This document shows positions 34,441-46,800 of a stretch of DNA of 64,000 nucleotides, one piece after another. A program made the position numbers and the translations under genes. The notes beneath the pieces are model-generated. The model saw only the letters and a list, made by a program, of their open reading frames with translations. It was not told the DNA's origin and ran no database searches. Each line of letters starts with the position of its first letter. The first letter of the stretch is position 1. The DNA is from Azolla caroliniana (lineage: Eukaryota > Polypodiophyta), in assembly GCA_043228905.1 (NCBI GenBank), contig JBHGNT010000020.1, forward strand, positions 1,240,001-1,304,000, in the 5' to 3' direction.

Positions 34441-35467
34441 GATATGGGATTACAATCTTTCCCAAAGATTGGGATTACAAAAGTTTTAGGGTCTGTGAGA
34501 TATGGTTTCAATAAGAAAAAAAAATTAACGTTTATGCGAGAGATGACTTTGATAAGAAAAAAAAAAAAAAAGGTTTATGTGAGAGATGGCGTCGATCCCC
34601 TAAGGAAAAATTAGAGTTGAAGGATTATCGAGACATGGCTTTTTCTCCCCCTGCCCAGTTACATGCATCCACACATTACCTTTACTTTAGTTGCATGGGC
34701 TCTCCGTTCAGATGCATGCGTCCACACATGACCTTTACTTTAGTTGTATGGCCTCTACATTCAGTTGCATGCGTCCACAAATGACCTTTACTTTAGTTGT
34801 ATGTCCTCTATGTTCAGCTGCATGGGTCGACACATGGCCTTTACTTTAGTTGTATGGCCTCTATGTTCAGTTGCATGCAGCCACACATTTCCACATGTGC
34901 ATGATCCGTACAGTCGTCTCGTCTAATCCGCGCATCCCGATTGTCCCGACGATTCCAAATCATTTTGAGCAATTTCATCCACATATGTGACCTTTACTTT
35001 AGTTGTATGGCCTCTACGTTCAATTGCATGCGACCACACATTTCCACCTATGCATGATCCGTACAGTCGTCCCGATTGTCCCGACCAATCCAAATCGTTT
35101 TGAGCAATTTCATCCACCTCTGTTCGTCTAAGAAGTTCCACCGCATCCGTTTGTCCGGACAATTCAGCCTAAATCACTCTAACCGTTATATGCTCCAAAC
35201 GTACATATATGGAGCAATAGGTTCTAGTTTTCCTTATATATAGTTGGATCTAATGTTATCCTATCTATGTGGGATATCTCACAGTTCTGTTTTCCCTATC
35301 TTCTCAAACTTCATACTCACATAACTTGATACTTAGTTGTCCGTTTCATATGTTACAATGTGTTTAGAAGCTCTTGAAGGTGTCTATCTTTCCATACCAA
35401 GACATTAAGCTAATCTAAAATAATTATTTCATTATTTTTCATATCATGTGTGAAGGACCACACGGCA
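34440..35467 (-). mobile_element. LTR-like block abutting gypsy C, with 53-bp repeats
   Basis: It directly follows the end of gypsy C on the minus strand, where GGTGGGGGTGAA (polypurine-like) meets TGCCGTGTGGTC at 35,467, the expected 3' LTR start. A related block is at 48.9-50.25 kb (shared CCTATCTATGTGGGATA and CTATCTTCTCAA phrases). It holds a 53-bp repeat with TTTACTTTAG at 34,681, 34,734, 34,787 and 34,840, plus a diverged copy near 34,993. The far boundary is approximate. Confidence 0.5.
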
Positions 35468-38182
35468 TTCACCCCCACCAAACTTGCACATCCACCGGTA
35501 TGTGTCAATTGCAGTGAGGTTCCTCTTTTGATTACTCTATTTCGTCGCCAATACCCAAGATAGAATCGTCTAAAGCTTCAAATCCGATTTCCATTCTATC
35601 TCTTCTCTTGAAGATATTGATGCTTTTCCCGGCAATTGGCAAAACAAGTGATGTACCATCCAGTTCTGCTAAACGATATGTTGCATTATCTTCCACTGTC
35701 TTCACCACATATCGTCCAAACCTTCACTGCGAAAATTTTTGAGCCGTATTATGTTGGTTATCTAGGTTACTGTCGTAAACTAGCACCCAATCTCCTTTAA
35801 CGATTTTCCTCAGACAAAGTCGATGTCGTATGTCGAAATCTTTCTTGTTCTTCAGCCTTGCATTCTTTAGTCATGCTTTAGCCAGTTCTATATCTTTCGA
35901 CTTTTACTCCAACAGTCGAATCCTCAATGCTAGTAGATCTTCTTTGCTTATCTAATCTTTTCATGTCAATGCCATCCTTGAACCAATACTTTGTTCCACT
36001 AGCATTATCGGCTTCTGTCCGAATATGAGCTCTGTCGGCATGTATCACGTCACCGTGCTATGAGTAATCTTGTCAACCCATAGTGCAAATGGCAACAAAC
36101 GTGGTCATTCTCCTATTTTCCATGTCCACGTTCCACTTTCCCATTCGCTTCCAGATTATACGTCGTGGTAAGAGATAACTTGATTCCCATCTTGGTGAAG
36201 AATTCTCTAACTTCATTGGCGTCCAACTCACCTCAATCAGCCACTATCTGGCCAACGCATCCATATCTGCAAATAACATCTTCAAGAAGGAATCTACATA
36301 TTGATGATGTCTCCTTTGTTCTCAATGCTCGTCCTTCAACTTGATTAGTAAGATCCTCTCTCATGAGCACAAGATACCTCATCTTCCATCGGCACATTGG
36401 CATCATTACGATGTCCACGAACCACTTGTAATGCATAGCCAACGGGTAAGTCGGATGAAGTTCATCACGATGGTGAACATTTGACATTCCTTACATGTTT
36501 CCACATAAGTTGCTACATTCTTGTAGATGCCCAACCACCAATATTTCTCCTTAAGCTTCGCGAATGTAGCCCATATTCCTCGATGGCCTCCAAAAACACT
36601 ATCATGAAATTCAAACATTAATTTTTGTTGGTCTTTCATCTGTAGACAACTCTCATTGGAGTTCCATTCTTCTTTTTCGCATGCCTCCAAAGAGCTCCAT
36701 CCTTAAGGAAATACTTGTATGCCTTCTTCCAAATTTGGTGGAAGTCTTCTGTCTACTAGGATTCATCTCTTTGGAGAGAACTTAAGTATTTCCCAATCTC
36801 CACGAATTCTCCTTCATAGTCCTCTTGTATGAATGTAGTCAGCACCCAAGCGTAGGAACTTGTAAAGAAGTCCAAGCCAACATCCTCTTCATCTGAATGT
36901 TGATCTTCTTCTTCGTTGTATCTCGCTCACGATAGCATGTCTGCAACGACATTACGCTTCCCAGCTACATGATGGATATCCGGGTTGAGTCATTTGATAT
37001 ATGCGATCCAACGTAACATGGCAATATCCGGTATACTACAACCATATATCATACCCAAGATTGGTAGGCAATCTGTCTCGATTATGACTTCTGCTCCAAT
37101 AAGGTAGTCATGATCAGATTTGATCGCCGATACGATTCCCCATAGTTCCCTCTTCACTTGGGCATACCTTCTTTGCCTGTCACTTAACAGTTTCGCGCAA
37201 ACCGAATCGCATATCAGTTACAATCTTCGTCTTCTTGGTTGATAACCTATCTTATTCTGGTTAGACTAGTATCCATGGTCACGAAAATGGGCTTGTTGTC
37301 CGAATAGTCCACCTTCCGTAATGTTGGTGCCTCCATCAATAATTTCTTCAGCCTTCGGATGGCGAAAGTATGCTCGCTCCTCCATTCAAACCTCCGCTTC
37401 TTCTTTAGCAAACCATACAATGGCTCAACAATGTGGGCATAGTGTGGAATCCAAATATGATAAAATGTGCATGCTCCAAGGAACCTTTGAACCTCTATTT
37501 GAGGTATGTATTCTTCCTTCATGTCTTCGATCGCATTCACCTTGGATGGCGAAGGCTTCTTGCCGTATGCTCCACACAAGTGACCTACCACCAAGATCTT
37601 TGGTTGCTCGAATGCGGATTTTTCTCCCAAAAATATCAAATTCGCATCTTCAAGCCTTGGCAGCCCTTTTTCACAATCCTTCATATGATCCATGACGAAC
37701 ATTCTGCATCCATCCTTATCTTTCGATTAATCCTTCTCCTCATCCAAACACCCTTTTATCGGAATATTATCCAAGAAGGGCATTGTGATTCCCAGGATGC
37801 AATCCTTCAAAACCTTGTTCATGGCATTCACCATATGAGCCACCAAGTTCGTTGAACCTTGAGGTAAGGTACACATCCTCACATGCCCAATTGGAGTCCT
37901 CATGGTTGTAATGTCACGACTATCAACCGCCAATTGGAATTGATCGTATCCAGAGGAGAGATAGACCGGCCTGCAAACGCCTCGGCAAATTCATCCACAC
38001 TCGGACCAATTCCAACATTCTGAATTGTCACCTTGTTGACGGGTTGAAGATCTTGGATGAATCGCAATGATCCATTCTTCTTCGGCACCGTGAACCACCT
38101 ATTAGAGTAAGGAGCATTCGACGGTTCCAGAATTCCCATATTCACCTTCTGTCATGATGACACTCACATCATGCCTCAAAAA

Positions 38183-38240
38183 GATTTGAACCAACGACCT
38201 TGTTGTACACATTCAAATCCTTAACCATTGTATTAATATT
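38183..38240 (-). repeat. Antisense tRNA-like module in solo LTR
   Basis: Read on the minus strand, TAATACAATGG resembles an A box and TGGTTCAAATC a B box at about the normal spacing. The cloverleaf is not intact. Compare 3,893-3,962 and 59,221-59,283. Confidence 0.45.
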
Positions 38241-38282
38241 CTTATATGTATAGTTTTTAGAATATATAATCTAATATCATAG

Positions 38283-38374
38283 GAATATTCTATATTACTC
38301 TACATTCTAGAATAATCGAGAATATTCTAGAGTGTTCTATACACTAGAACCTTCTAGGATGACCTAGAATATTC
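38283..38374 (+). promoter_or_regulatory. Cluster of heat-shock-element-like palindromes
   Basis: Five 8-bp motifs of the heat-shock factor half-site pattern GAAnnTTC or TTCnnGAA lie at 38,283, 38,305, 38,320, 38,347 and 38,367, all within 110 bp upstream of the TATA box. Such clusters confer heat-induced transcription on some plant copia LTRs (ONSEN). Function here is inferred. Confidence 0.6.
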
Positions 38375-40869
38375 TAGAGTGTTCTCTATTACTTATAAAT
38401 AGGGATCTATCATTCATCCCAAACCTAAATTGGTTCAACGCCATTTTGTAGCACTCTATTGCCTACTCCTTGTAATCCATTTTACTCTGCAATACAATAT
38501 TTCCATTGCTCTCTCTTTCTCTCTCTCTTTCTTGGCACCTTCTCCTTTAAGAGCTTGATTAGCTTCGGTAGGTGTGCTCTCAGAACCGGTATCAACTTTA
38601 CAAATTCCAAGGCACACCGTGAAGATCACCATCAATTCCACCGTCCTTGGATCAACACATCCAATTTCTTGTGGGAAAAATGCAAAAGTCTTCCCATGTC
38701 TTTCAAGCATTCCACGGAACATTCGCTCCTCTTCACGGAGGAGGAAATCCTCCCTTCCAACTCGTAGCTTTCCTTTTGTCTTTTTAGTGAAGACATGACC
38801 TATTGTCTTCGGATTCCTTAATCTTGGATCTTTTGCCAACTATCTTCCGATAGCGGAACCACAACTGGCTTGATCTTCTTATCCACCGTTTTATATTTTG
38901 TGTTGACTTCAGCTTCCTCCATCAAGATGTCTCGATGATATTCATCGATGATAGCATACATGTTGATGGAGTTAACCAAAATGATGTGTTGATCGTGAAG
39001 ATAGCTCAAGTTCACGACTTCCTCAATTTCGCTGATGGTGTTGTTAAATGAGGCTTCTTCCAAAATATGAGTCACAAATTCTTCTTCTCCTATTATGCTT
39101 TCTTCTTTCAGCACCTTCTTGAAGTGTTGTATCTGACACTGGTCCTTCTTGTTGAGTAGTGTTAGTTTACATGCGCCGCTAGGTGTGACACATGTTACTT
39201 ATCCTTGCAATCCACACGTTGTGCTTCCTTGTGGGGACTTATGATTGTTCGGACTATTTCTGCCCCACGCTTCAATAGTCCGCTCTAAAAATCTAAGGAT
39301 TCGCCTCCAAGGCTATCGCCGTTCCTTTCATGATTAGCTCACACTATCAGGAATTGAACAAATCTTTGACTTTCAAGGCTCTTGACGCACGCGAAGGCTG
39401 CTCCATTATCGAACACCTTGGTCTCCATCTGGGACGATGTGATATACAGTTTTCCTAGGATGATAGGATGTGAAACTGAGTCTTGCATGAAGAAGTGTTG
39501 ATCAATCTCCACATCCCCGACTGTGACTTGAACATTGGGGCAAGCTCCGTACAAGTCCTCTATGGCCTTCGTCGCCACTCAAATCTTCCATCCATGGTTC
39601 TTATTAATCGGCCATCTTCCTATCTTGTAGAACTCAGTAGACATGAGGTTGATCTCCGAGCCATGGTCAATCAAGGCCACCACGGTCTCTTTCTTGTGCC
39701 CGATCTTCATTGGCATCTCCGTTGTCGTTCTTGCCCAATGAGGTCAAGAGTAATGGTTGTCCGCCATCACTTCATCTTCTTCCTCTTCTTCCGATCTTGG
39801 CATGGTTATGGCACTTCTTTTCACCTCCTCTTCATCCGATTGTTGTTGCTTCCTCTTAATAAGGTCCACGATAGTATCATGGAACTCCTTAGCGATCCCA
39901 AGCAGTTCTCTCAAAGTATGGTCAACATCACTGTCTAAAACCTTCTCCTCAAGGACCTTCCGCAATTCTGTTATATGTTCTATGTCCGACCTTAGCTTCT
40001 AAGTCGGTGCCACTCATTCTTTTCCTTTCTTCGCTGATTCGAGAAGGTTGGCTCGATCCACTAGGCTTCATGCTTGTTTCTTCAACCTATTTTCGTGGCA
40101 TAGGTTGGGCTTGCCCTTCTTTCCCTACGTTCCTCGTATTGGAACTCTTTGACGTGCCATCTTCTTCACTAGTTCTTTTCCTCTTCTATTTGACAAGACC
40201 TTCATAGTTGTCACACACAACATCCACAAAGCTTGTGTTATTGTCGATTGGATCCAACCATCTAGTAACTCGTCGCATATTCCAATCAGAATGTTTTAGA
40301 TCCTCCAAATCAATTTTTCCTTTCTTCTCCCACTCGAAGACCATCGGCCAAAACCCAGCTCCTGGCTTGATCTTCTTTAGATTCTCTCTTCCAACTCGTA
40401 TCCCAGTTGATGCGGCATAGTGCATAACTTCCACATGCCTTGCATCTTCCTCTTCCACAATCTTTTTAAGCCCGCCTCTTCCGAAGTTCACTCGTAGTGG
40501 CTTCCGAGTCTCGCTCGAGTGGATCATGTTGTCGTTCAAATAGACGACGTTCTTGTGAATCGAGTATTGCAAGTCAGTGCACTCCCTTCGTGAGTGTTCG
40601 AAGCTATCGCACCACATGCATCTAAACGCTTCTTTTCCCTTGGGCCCACGTCGACCTAAGTTGGCCAACGATACCGCTTCAAAAATTTTGGATAGCTCTT
40701 CGATTATAGATTCCCCCATTGCTTTCTTGTCGAAATTGTTGATCGGCTTGCTAGGCTCAATCGTCGCAGGCGCCTTCCTCCTCCGGGGTAGAGCACGCTA
40801 TGGTGTATTAACTTTTGGCCAAACTTTAGTACTAATTCCATGTGGAGGAAAAACTTTAAAATGTAAAAA

Positions 40870-41114
40870 TAAATCCAATATTTGGGTTTAAAAAGTTGAT
40901 CACTTGTGTTAAAATTAAAAGTCAAATTCAATGAAAATAGATTTCAAATATGAAAAAACATCACTTGTGTTAAAATCCTAAGTAATGTTGTAAGGAGGTC
41001 TTAACTATATAAGATCTCGAGTAGTCAGTCAATCATGAAGATAGTCTGTCTATGTCTCTTCCACTCTGTCTCTCTGTCTCTCTTGGCTCGAAGGTTTATC
41101 TCGAACTTTCAGTT

Positions 41115-41167
<53 letters not shown>

Positions 41168-42120
41168 ACTCGGTGATTCCCTAGGTTCGTACCTCCTCTC
41201 TCTCTCACTCTTTCCTTCCCCCTTCTACTCGTTATAACATTCACTATGTTCATACCCCCCTCCCTCCCTCTCTCTCTCTTCCAACTTCTACACATGTTTC
41301 TCCATGTTCTTAACTCACCCTACAAACTCTGAGCATTCCCTGCTCGTCGTGTCCTCTTTGCAACAATAGTACACTCAGGTGTCCTACTGTGTCCTCATTG
41401 CATCAACATTAGGTGTTCAACTGTGTCCTCATCGCATCCTCTCTCTCTCAAGTGTTGTACTATGTCCTCGTTGCATCAAGCTTTCCTCTATTGGCCGTGT
41501 TCTCTCTCTCAAGAGTTCTTTGAAGTGTGGTCTGCTCACTGTGTCCCCTTCGCATTGGTCTCTGCTTTGCTGGTCGTGTTCCCTCTACCTAGTTTGTTCG
41601 TTTGCTTGCAACCCGTCTTTCAAAGAATTCAACAACGACATTTGATACATGTTCTATTGTATGTTTGATTCTATCTGTTTTTCTCATTTAGGGTTTTGTT
41701 GTTCTTGTTGTTGTTCTCCCTTGATCATTTGAGTGCTTTGTAAATGCATATGCTTTAATTTGAGAGTGTTGTATATGCTTATGTCATTTTCTATAGGTGC
41801 TTGAATTTTGTACATCTGCAACCATAATGATGTTTGGGACATGTTCATCAGTATGTTTGATTCTATCTATTATTATCATTTAGGGTTTTGTTGTTGTTGT
41901 TGTTGTTGTTCTCCCTTGATCATTTGAGAGCTTCGTACATGCATATGCTTGAATTTGAGAGTCGTTCAACATGTGTATATGTTAAGTATCGGGAGTCAAC
42001 ATTATGTTTCATATCCGACATCTCCTTGAATTCTATATTATTTAATATTGTTTACTATTGTTGTGCATGATTTATTGTTATTTACTATTGTTGTGCATGT
42101 GAGGCGAAGAAGAGAGACAG
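40870..42120 (+). other. CT-rich, duplicated spacer upstream of the RING-like gene
   Basis: No gene is recognised. A TATATAAG box near 41,006 is followed by CT-rich sequence (pure CT run 41,116-41,164), which looks like an LTR leader, but ends are not found. A segment of about 120 bp with TTGTTGTTCTCCCTTGATCA is directly duplicated (about 41,648-41,767 and 41,840-41,961). This may be the promoter region of the following gene. Confidence 0.35.
41116..41164. repeat. (CT)n microsatellite
   Basis: About 24 uninterrupted CT dinucleotides. Confidence 0.96.
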
Positions 42121-42127
42121 GATTCAC

Positions 42128-43236
42128 ATGACAAGGAAGACACCCACAAAGAAGAAAATGGTCACCGAAAATGTCATCACACCATGCAAGGAAAGAAAAA
42201 GGACCCCCATCAAAGAAAGTAAGATGACCCCCACCAGAGGGAGGTCGAAGTTTTCAGCAACTCAGGGACAAAAGGTTCACACAAACATCCTTCGAGGTAC
42301 AAAATTGGGATGGGGTTATTTCCTTTGTGCACGACCTGTCACTTATGAAGGCCTAGACATGTGGATGATGAAAACTTGGGGCTCATCACAACCTGAGACA
42401 CAGAGAGGTTTCCACCTCACTCAATTGAAGAAGGATTATATCACTGAACTAAAGTCACGATATGAACAAGTTTATGATACGAAACATATCCTAAACAATG
42501 AGGTAAGATCTGTCTTTGCACGTGCATTTGCATGTGAACTCTATGGTGACATTGAAGTTGATCGGGAAGATTTTGCTCATTCATCGACAATCACATTATA
42601 GAGGGTCCTCAATTACCAACACTACCATGAAGTTTGAGGGTACCTCTCATATTGAAATCCCAACTTGGACATCTGTGTTGACTCAACAAATTGCAAAACA
42701 AAAATCCACATTGACAGAGAAACATGAAGAGTGATTATTGCGCTGTATAACTTCCATGCAAACAAAAATGCAAGCACTACTAGCCGATTTGGAAGAAGTT
42801 TCATCTGGTGAGATGGCAACAGAGAAACAATTCACATCTATGTCGAATACATACGAATGGATTGCATAAACAATCCAAAATTCTAAAATCAATGTGTTAA
42901 AAGAGGAGTTGAAGAAGGAGCTCACAACTATGGGTACTCATATGGAAGCACAAAAGAAAGATGTAGAGACATGGCGTTCTTATCATTCGGAAATTGATGA
43001 GCAATTATCAGCCTTAAAGTTGCATTTAGAGAACCTAACATGTTTGATGAAGGGTCTAAAAGAAAAAGGTTTAGATACTTTGTGTCCAGACGTAGTTGAG
43101 CATGGAAAGTACAATTACAATCATTACTATATCACAGTAATGGTTTATATTTCTCCTTTTTGATCTTCTATGGTATAAAATATCATTGGTGCTAATATAG
43201 TGTATGTTGTGTCTTGTTACTGAAGGTCTTTATTTT
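42128..43236 (+). pseudogene. Basic/coiled-coil gene, 5' part, cut by copia insertion
   Basis: An ATG at 42,128 opens a 157-codon frame with a Lys/Thr-rich start (MTRKTPTKKKMVTE) and TKLGWGYFLCARPVTYEGLD. After a frameshift near 42,560 a second frame (42,610-43,160) gives a Glu/Lys coiled coil broken by TGA near 42,732 and TAA near 42,867. The last codons before the insertion read EGLYF in the frame that resumes after the element with CGLGFKLE. The gene was already carrying stops, or has introns I cannot place, before the copia element arrived. The family is not recognised. Confidence 0.5.
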
Positions 43237-43847
43237 TGTCGGGATTACGGTCCCTTCGGATGGGATGGTCGGATGTCGGAGATGAATGCCGACGAGCCCG
43301 GTTTCGGTTTCGGAACCGGATGATGAAGACCCCGGCTTCGGAGCCGGATGACGAATATACCCGGAGAGCGATCCGGATGCAAGGACATATCCGTGAATAT
43401 GTTTGCTATGGGCCCCTGAGGCTACAGTTGTAAATAGCCCCAAAGTCATATATGTATAAATATGACTTAGGGCAAACTGTTTTATTGTTGTTGATCATTT
43501 TTCTGTTTTTCCACTCAAGAGGAGTGAAGAGTGAGCAGCCGTGAGAGAGAGAGAGAGATAGAGCGTGAGAGAGGAAGAGGACGACGCCTCTTTGTATTTC
43601 CGCCGCCTGTGGCGAGGACAGCGAGCTCAAGGTCGTCGCCTTGCAGCTCGCCATTGTATACTTCTCTTTGTATAGTGTTGGTTTGGAGTCTTGTACTCCC
43701 GTGGTTTTTCCCATCTAGGGTTTTCCACGTTAATCACTGTGTATTCGTGTGTTTCTCTCTGTTTTTCCTATTTTCTGCTGCATTGATTCGAAGATTACTT
43801 GGTTGTGGCCGAGTGAAGAAGGTGAATCGAAGCGTCGATTCCCAACA
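43237..43847 (+). repeat. Copia 5' LTR
   Basis: TGTCGGGATT to CCCAACA, 611 bp. The TATAAATA box at 43,455-43,462 should drive transcription. CCGG-rich direct repeats lie in U3, and a (GA)n run at 43,543-43,560 in the transcribed part. Confidence 0.97.
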
Positions 43848-43850
43848 AAC

Positions 43851-43862
43851 TGGTATCAGAGC
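43851..43862 (+). other. Primer binding site, initiator tRNA-Met
   Basis: TGGTATCAGAGC begins 3 bp after the LTR, the standard copia PBS complementary to the 3' end of tRNA-iMet. Confidence 0.93.
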
Positions 43863-43876
43863 GACTGCTGCAGAAA

Positions 43877-46800
43877 ATGGAAGGCGGCGGCAGCGGGCAG
43901 CCGGGGATGATGGTGCTGACTGCGCAGAATTACGCCGACTGGAAGATCAAGATGGAGGATCTTGTGATTGTTTGGGACCTGTACGAACCGATTGACAGGT
44001 CGGAAATACCGAAAGGGGTACTTGAGTCGGAATGGAGGCTTCTGAACCGGAAAGCCGTTGCAACCATTCGGCAATACGTCGACGTGAGCGTTCTACAACA
44101 TGTGGCGAACGACACCAACGCATATGAGATGTGGCGGAAGCTGTCGGGCCTCTACGAGAGGAAAAATGCGTTGAACCGGACCTCCCTGATGAGGAAGATA
44201 GTGAATCTCAAGTACCGGGACGGCGAGAGTATGGTGGAACACGTAAGCACGTTCATGGGATTCGTGAATCAGCTTGCGGCGATCAAGTTCCCGTTGGAGG
44301 ATGCAATGCAAGCCATCATCCTGATGTGTACATTGCCGGAAAGCTGGGAGAACTTGGTGGTGACTCTCAGCACCTCCTGCACCGAAGATAACTTGTCCTT
44401 ACAAACGGTAAAGACAAGTATTTTGAACGAAGAAGCGCGTCGGAGAGATAAAGAACCGGCCTCCGACACGAAGGCGCTGCTTACCGAATCGGATCGGGGA
44501 AGACAATGGAATCGGAGTCCGCAAAGACGGGAGAAGTCGGGGACCCGGTCGCAGTCAAGAGGAAGGCCCACATGCTTCCACTGTGGGAAGCCGGGGCACT
44601 TCCGAAAGAATTATCGGCATTACCGAAAAGACAACGGAGCCGACGACACCGATTCGAAGAAGTCACCGGAGAGAAAAGGTGCATACCGGGGAGCCACGGA
44701 CCGGAGAGGTTCGGATCGGCGAGGGCAGGACCGGAAAGGAACAACGGCACTCGCGGCAAGTGAGGAAGAAATCATGCTCATCACCGAAGAAGGTGAACTA
44801 AACATTGCCGGCGATGAGACGACCTGGGTGGTCGATTCAGGAGCATCGTTCCACCTGACCCCGGAGAGAAGATACTTCTCATCCTACACAGCCGGTGAGC
44901 ATGGCTGTGTTCGGATGGGAAATGAAGGTACGTGCCGGATTGCCGGCATAGGAGACGTGTGGTTGACAACCCCGACCGGATGCAAAATGCTGCTGAAGGA
45001 TGTCCGACACGTTCCGGAGGTTCGATTGAACCTGATTTCGGCCGGGAGGCTAGACGATGAAGGCTACACAGGTAGCATCCGGAACGGCGTAATGAAGTTC
45101 AGCAAGGGGAGCCTGATAGTGGCTCGGGCCCGGAAAGACAACACACTGTACCTGATGAATGCCCGGTTATTTCCTGAAGAGCTGAATGTGGCAGTCGACA
45201 CTGCCGGTGAGCTGTGGCACAAAAGACTGTGTCACATGAGTGAGAAGGGGATGAAGAGGCTTGCAGAAGACAACCTTATTCCAGTGAAGCATGTGCACCT
45301 GGAGAAGTGCACCGATTGCCTGGCCGGTAAGCAGAACCGAACCTCCTTCCACTCAAGGCTACCGACGAGACGTAGCGCACCATTGGAGTTGGTGCACACT
45401 GATGTGTGTCAGGTAGAAACGAAGTCACATGGCGGAGCCCAGTACTTCGTAACATTCATTGATGATCACAGCCGGAAGCTGTGGACGGCACCGATGAAGA
45501 CAAAGGACCAAGTGTTGTGCGTCTTCAAAGAACTCCACGCGAGAGTGGAAAGGGAATCCGGCAAGAAGCTGAAAGCGATACGAGCGGATAACGGAGGGGA
45601 ATACCGGGGGCAGTTCCAGGAGTACTGTCGCTCGAAGGGAATCCGGCTCGAGTTTACTGTGCCGAAGACGCCGGAACTAAACGGGCTGGCCGAGAGGATG
45701 AACCGGACCATAATGGAGAGGGTCCGGAGTATGCTGGCGCATGCGAAATTACCCAAGGGGTTTTGGGCTGAGGCAATGTCGACGGCGACATACGTGATAA
45801 ACAGATCACCCTCAGTACCTTTGGACGGAGACACGCTGCAGAAAGTGTGGACCGGTAAGGAAGTGTCCTACCGGCATCTGAAGGTGTTCGGGTGTCTCGC
45901 ATACGTGCATGTGGCAAAGGACCGGAGAGGAAAGCTAGATCCAAAGACCCGGCCATGCATATTCCTCGGTTACGGCGACGACGAGTTCGGCTACCGAGTA
46001 TGGGACCCAGTCGACAAGAAGATATTCAGGAGTCGAGACATCATCTTCATGGAGGACAAGACACTCGCCGACTGGGAATCGGAGAAGAAGATGAAGAGCT
46101 CCAAGTCGACCGGTGAGGATCAACTCTACGAGGAGCAGTCCCGACCGGCAAGGGACCGGTTAGCACTCGAGGATCCGGCCGAAGACGGTGAAGAAACAGA
46201 ACCGGCCGAAGAAGATGAAAATGATACCGGAACCGGCCCCGATCCCGAAATGGATTCGGATGAAGAAGAATCGGAAGAACCGGTTACCGAAGCTCCGGAA
46301 CGGAGATATCCTCTAAGAGAGAGAAGGGCTCCCCGGAGATTTCCGGAACCAGAGCACGTGCTGCTAACCGACGAAGGGGAGCCGGAGAGCTTTGAAGAAG
46401 CAAAACATGACACCCAGAGCCGCAGGTGGTTGAGTGCCATGCAGGACGAGATGGATTCCCTGCATGAGAACCACACATATGAACTTGTGGAGTTGCCGAA
46501 AGGAAAGCGGGCACTTCGAAACAAGTGGGTGTTCAAGCTGAAACCGGGAGATGCCGGAAACCCCCCGAGATACAAAGCCAGGATCGTGGTGAAGGGGTTT
46601 CAGCAGAAGAAGGGCGTCGACTTCGACGAGATATTTGCCCCGGTAGTGAAGATGACCTCCATCCGGACGGTGCTGAGCATAGCGGCAAGCATGGACCTCG
46701 AGGTAGAACAGATGGACGTGAAGACGGCATTCCTTCACGGTGACCTCGATGAAGAGATCTACATGCAGCAACCGGAAGGATTCGAGAAGAAAGGGAAGGA

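Larger units (their letters stand above)
38150..38537 (+). mobile_element. 388-bp solo LTR with 5-bp target duplication
   Basis: TGTCATGATG at 38,150 to TTCTTGGCA at 38,537 is bounded by CCTTC on both sides (38,145-38,149 and 38,538-38,542). Removing it restores the interrupted RT reading of gypsy C (LLKEKV then NMGILEP). A TATAAATA box lies at 38,394-38,401 on the plus strand, followed by a CT-rich end. The internal part of the parent element is absent, so the family is unknown. It resembles the LTR-like block at 3.5-3.97 kb in layout. Confidence 0.88.
35468..40860 (-). pseudogene. Gypsy element C, gag-pol heavily decayed
   Basis: Minus-strand pieces in order: zinc knuckle CMWCDSFEHSRREC (40,625-40,585); Gag-PR linker with RELLGIAKEFHD (about 39,900); protease ALIDHGSEINLMS (about 39,670) and VGDVEIDQHFF; linker TKYKTVDKKIKPV (about 38,900); RT NAPYSNRWFTVPKKNGSLRF (38,120-38,060) and MPFLDDIPIKGC (37,770); RNase H near 37,290; integrase zinc region with GHRGIWATF and CKECQ (36,590-36,480); integrase core REDLTNQVEGRALRTK and CRYGCVGQIVAD (36,350-36,236). 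Many stops and frameshifts make it dead. The Gag N-terminus and 5' LTR are missing beyond about 40.9 kb. A solo LTR splits it at 38,150-38,537. Its closest relatives in the window are A and B. Confidence 0.82.
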
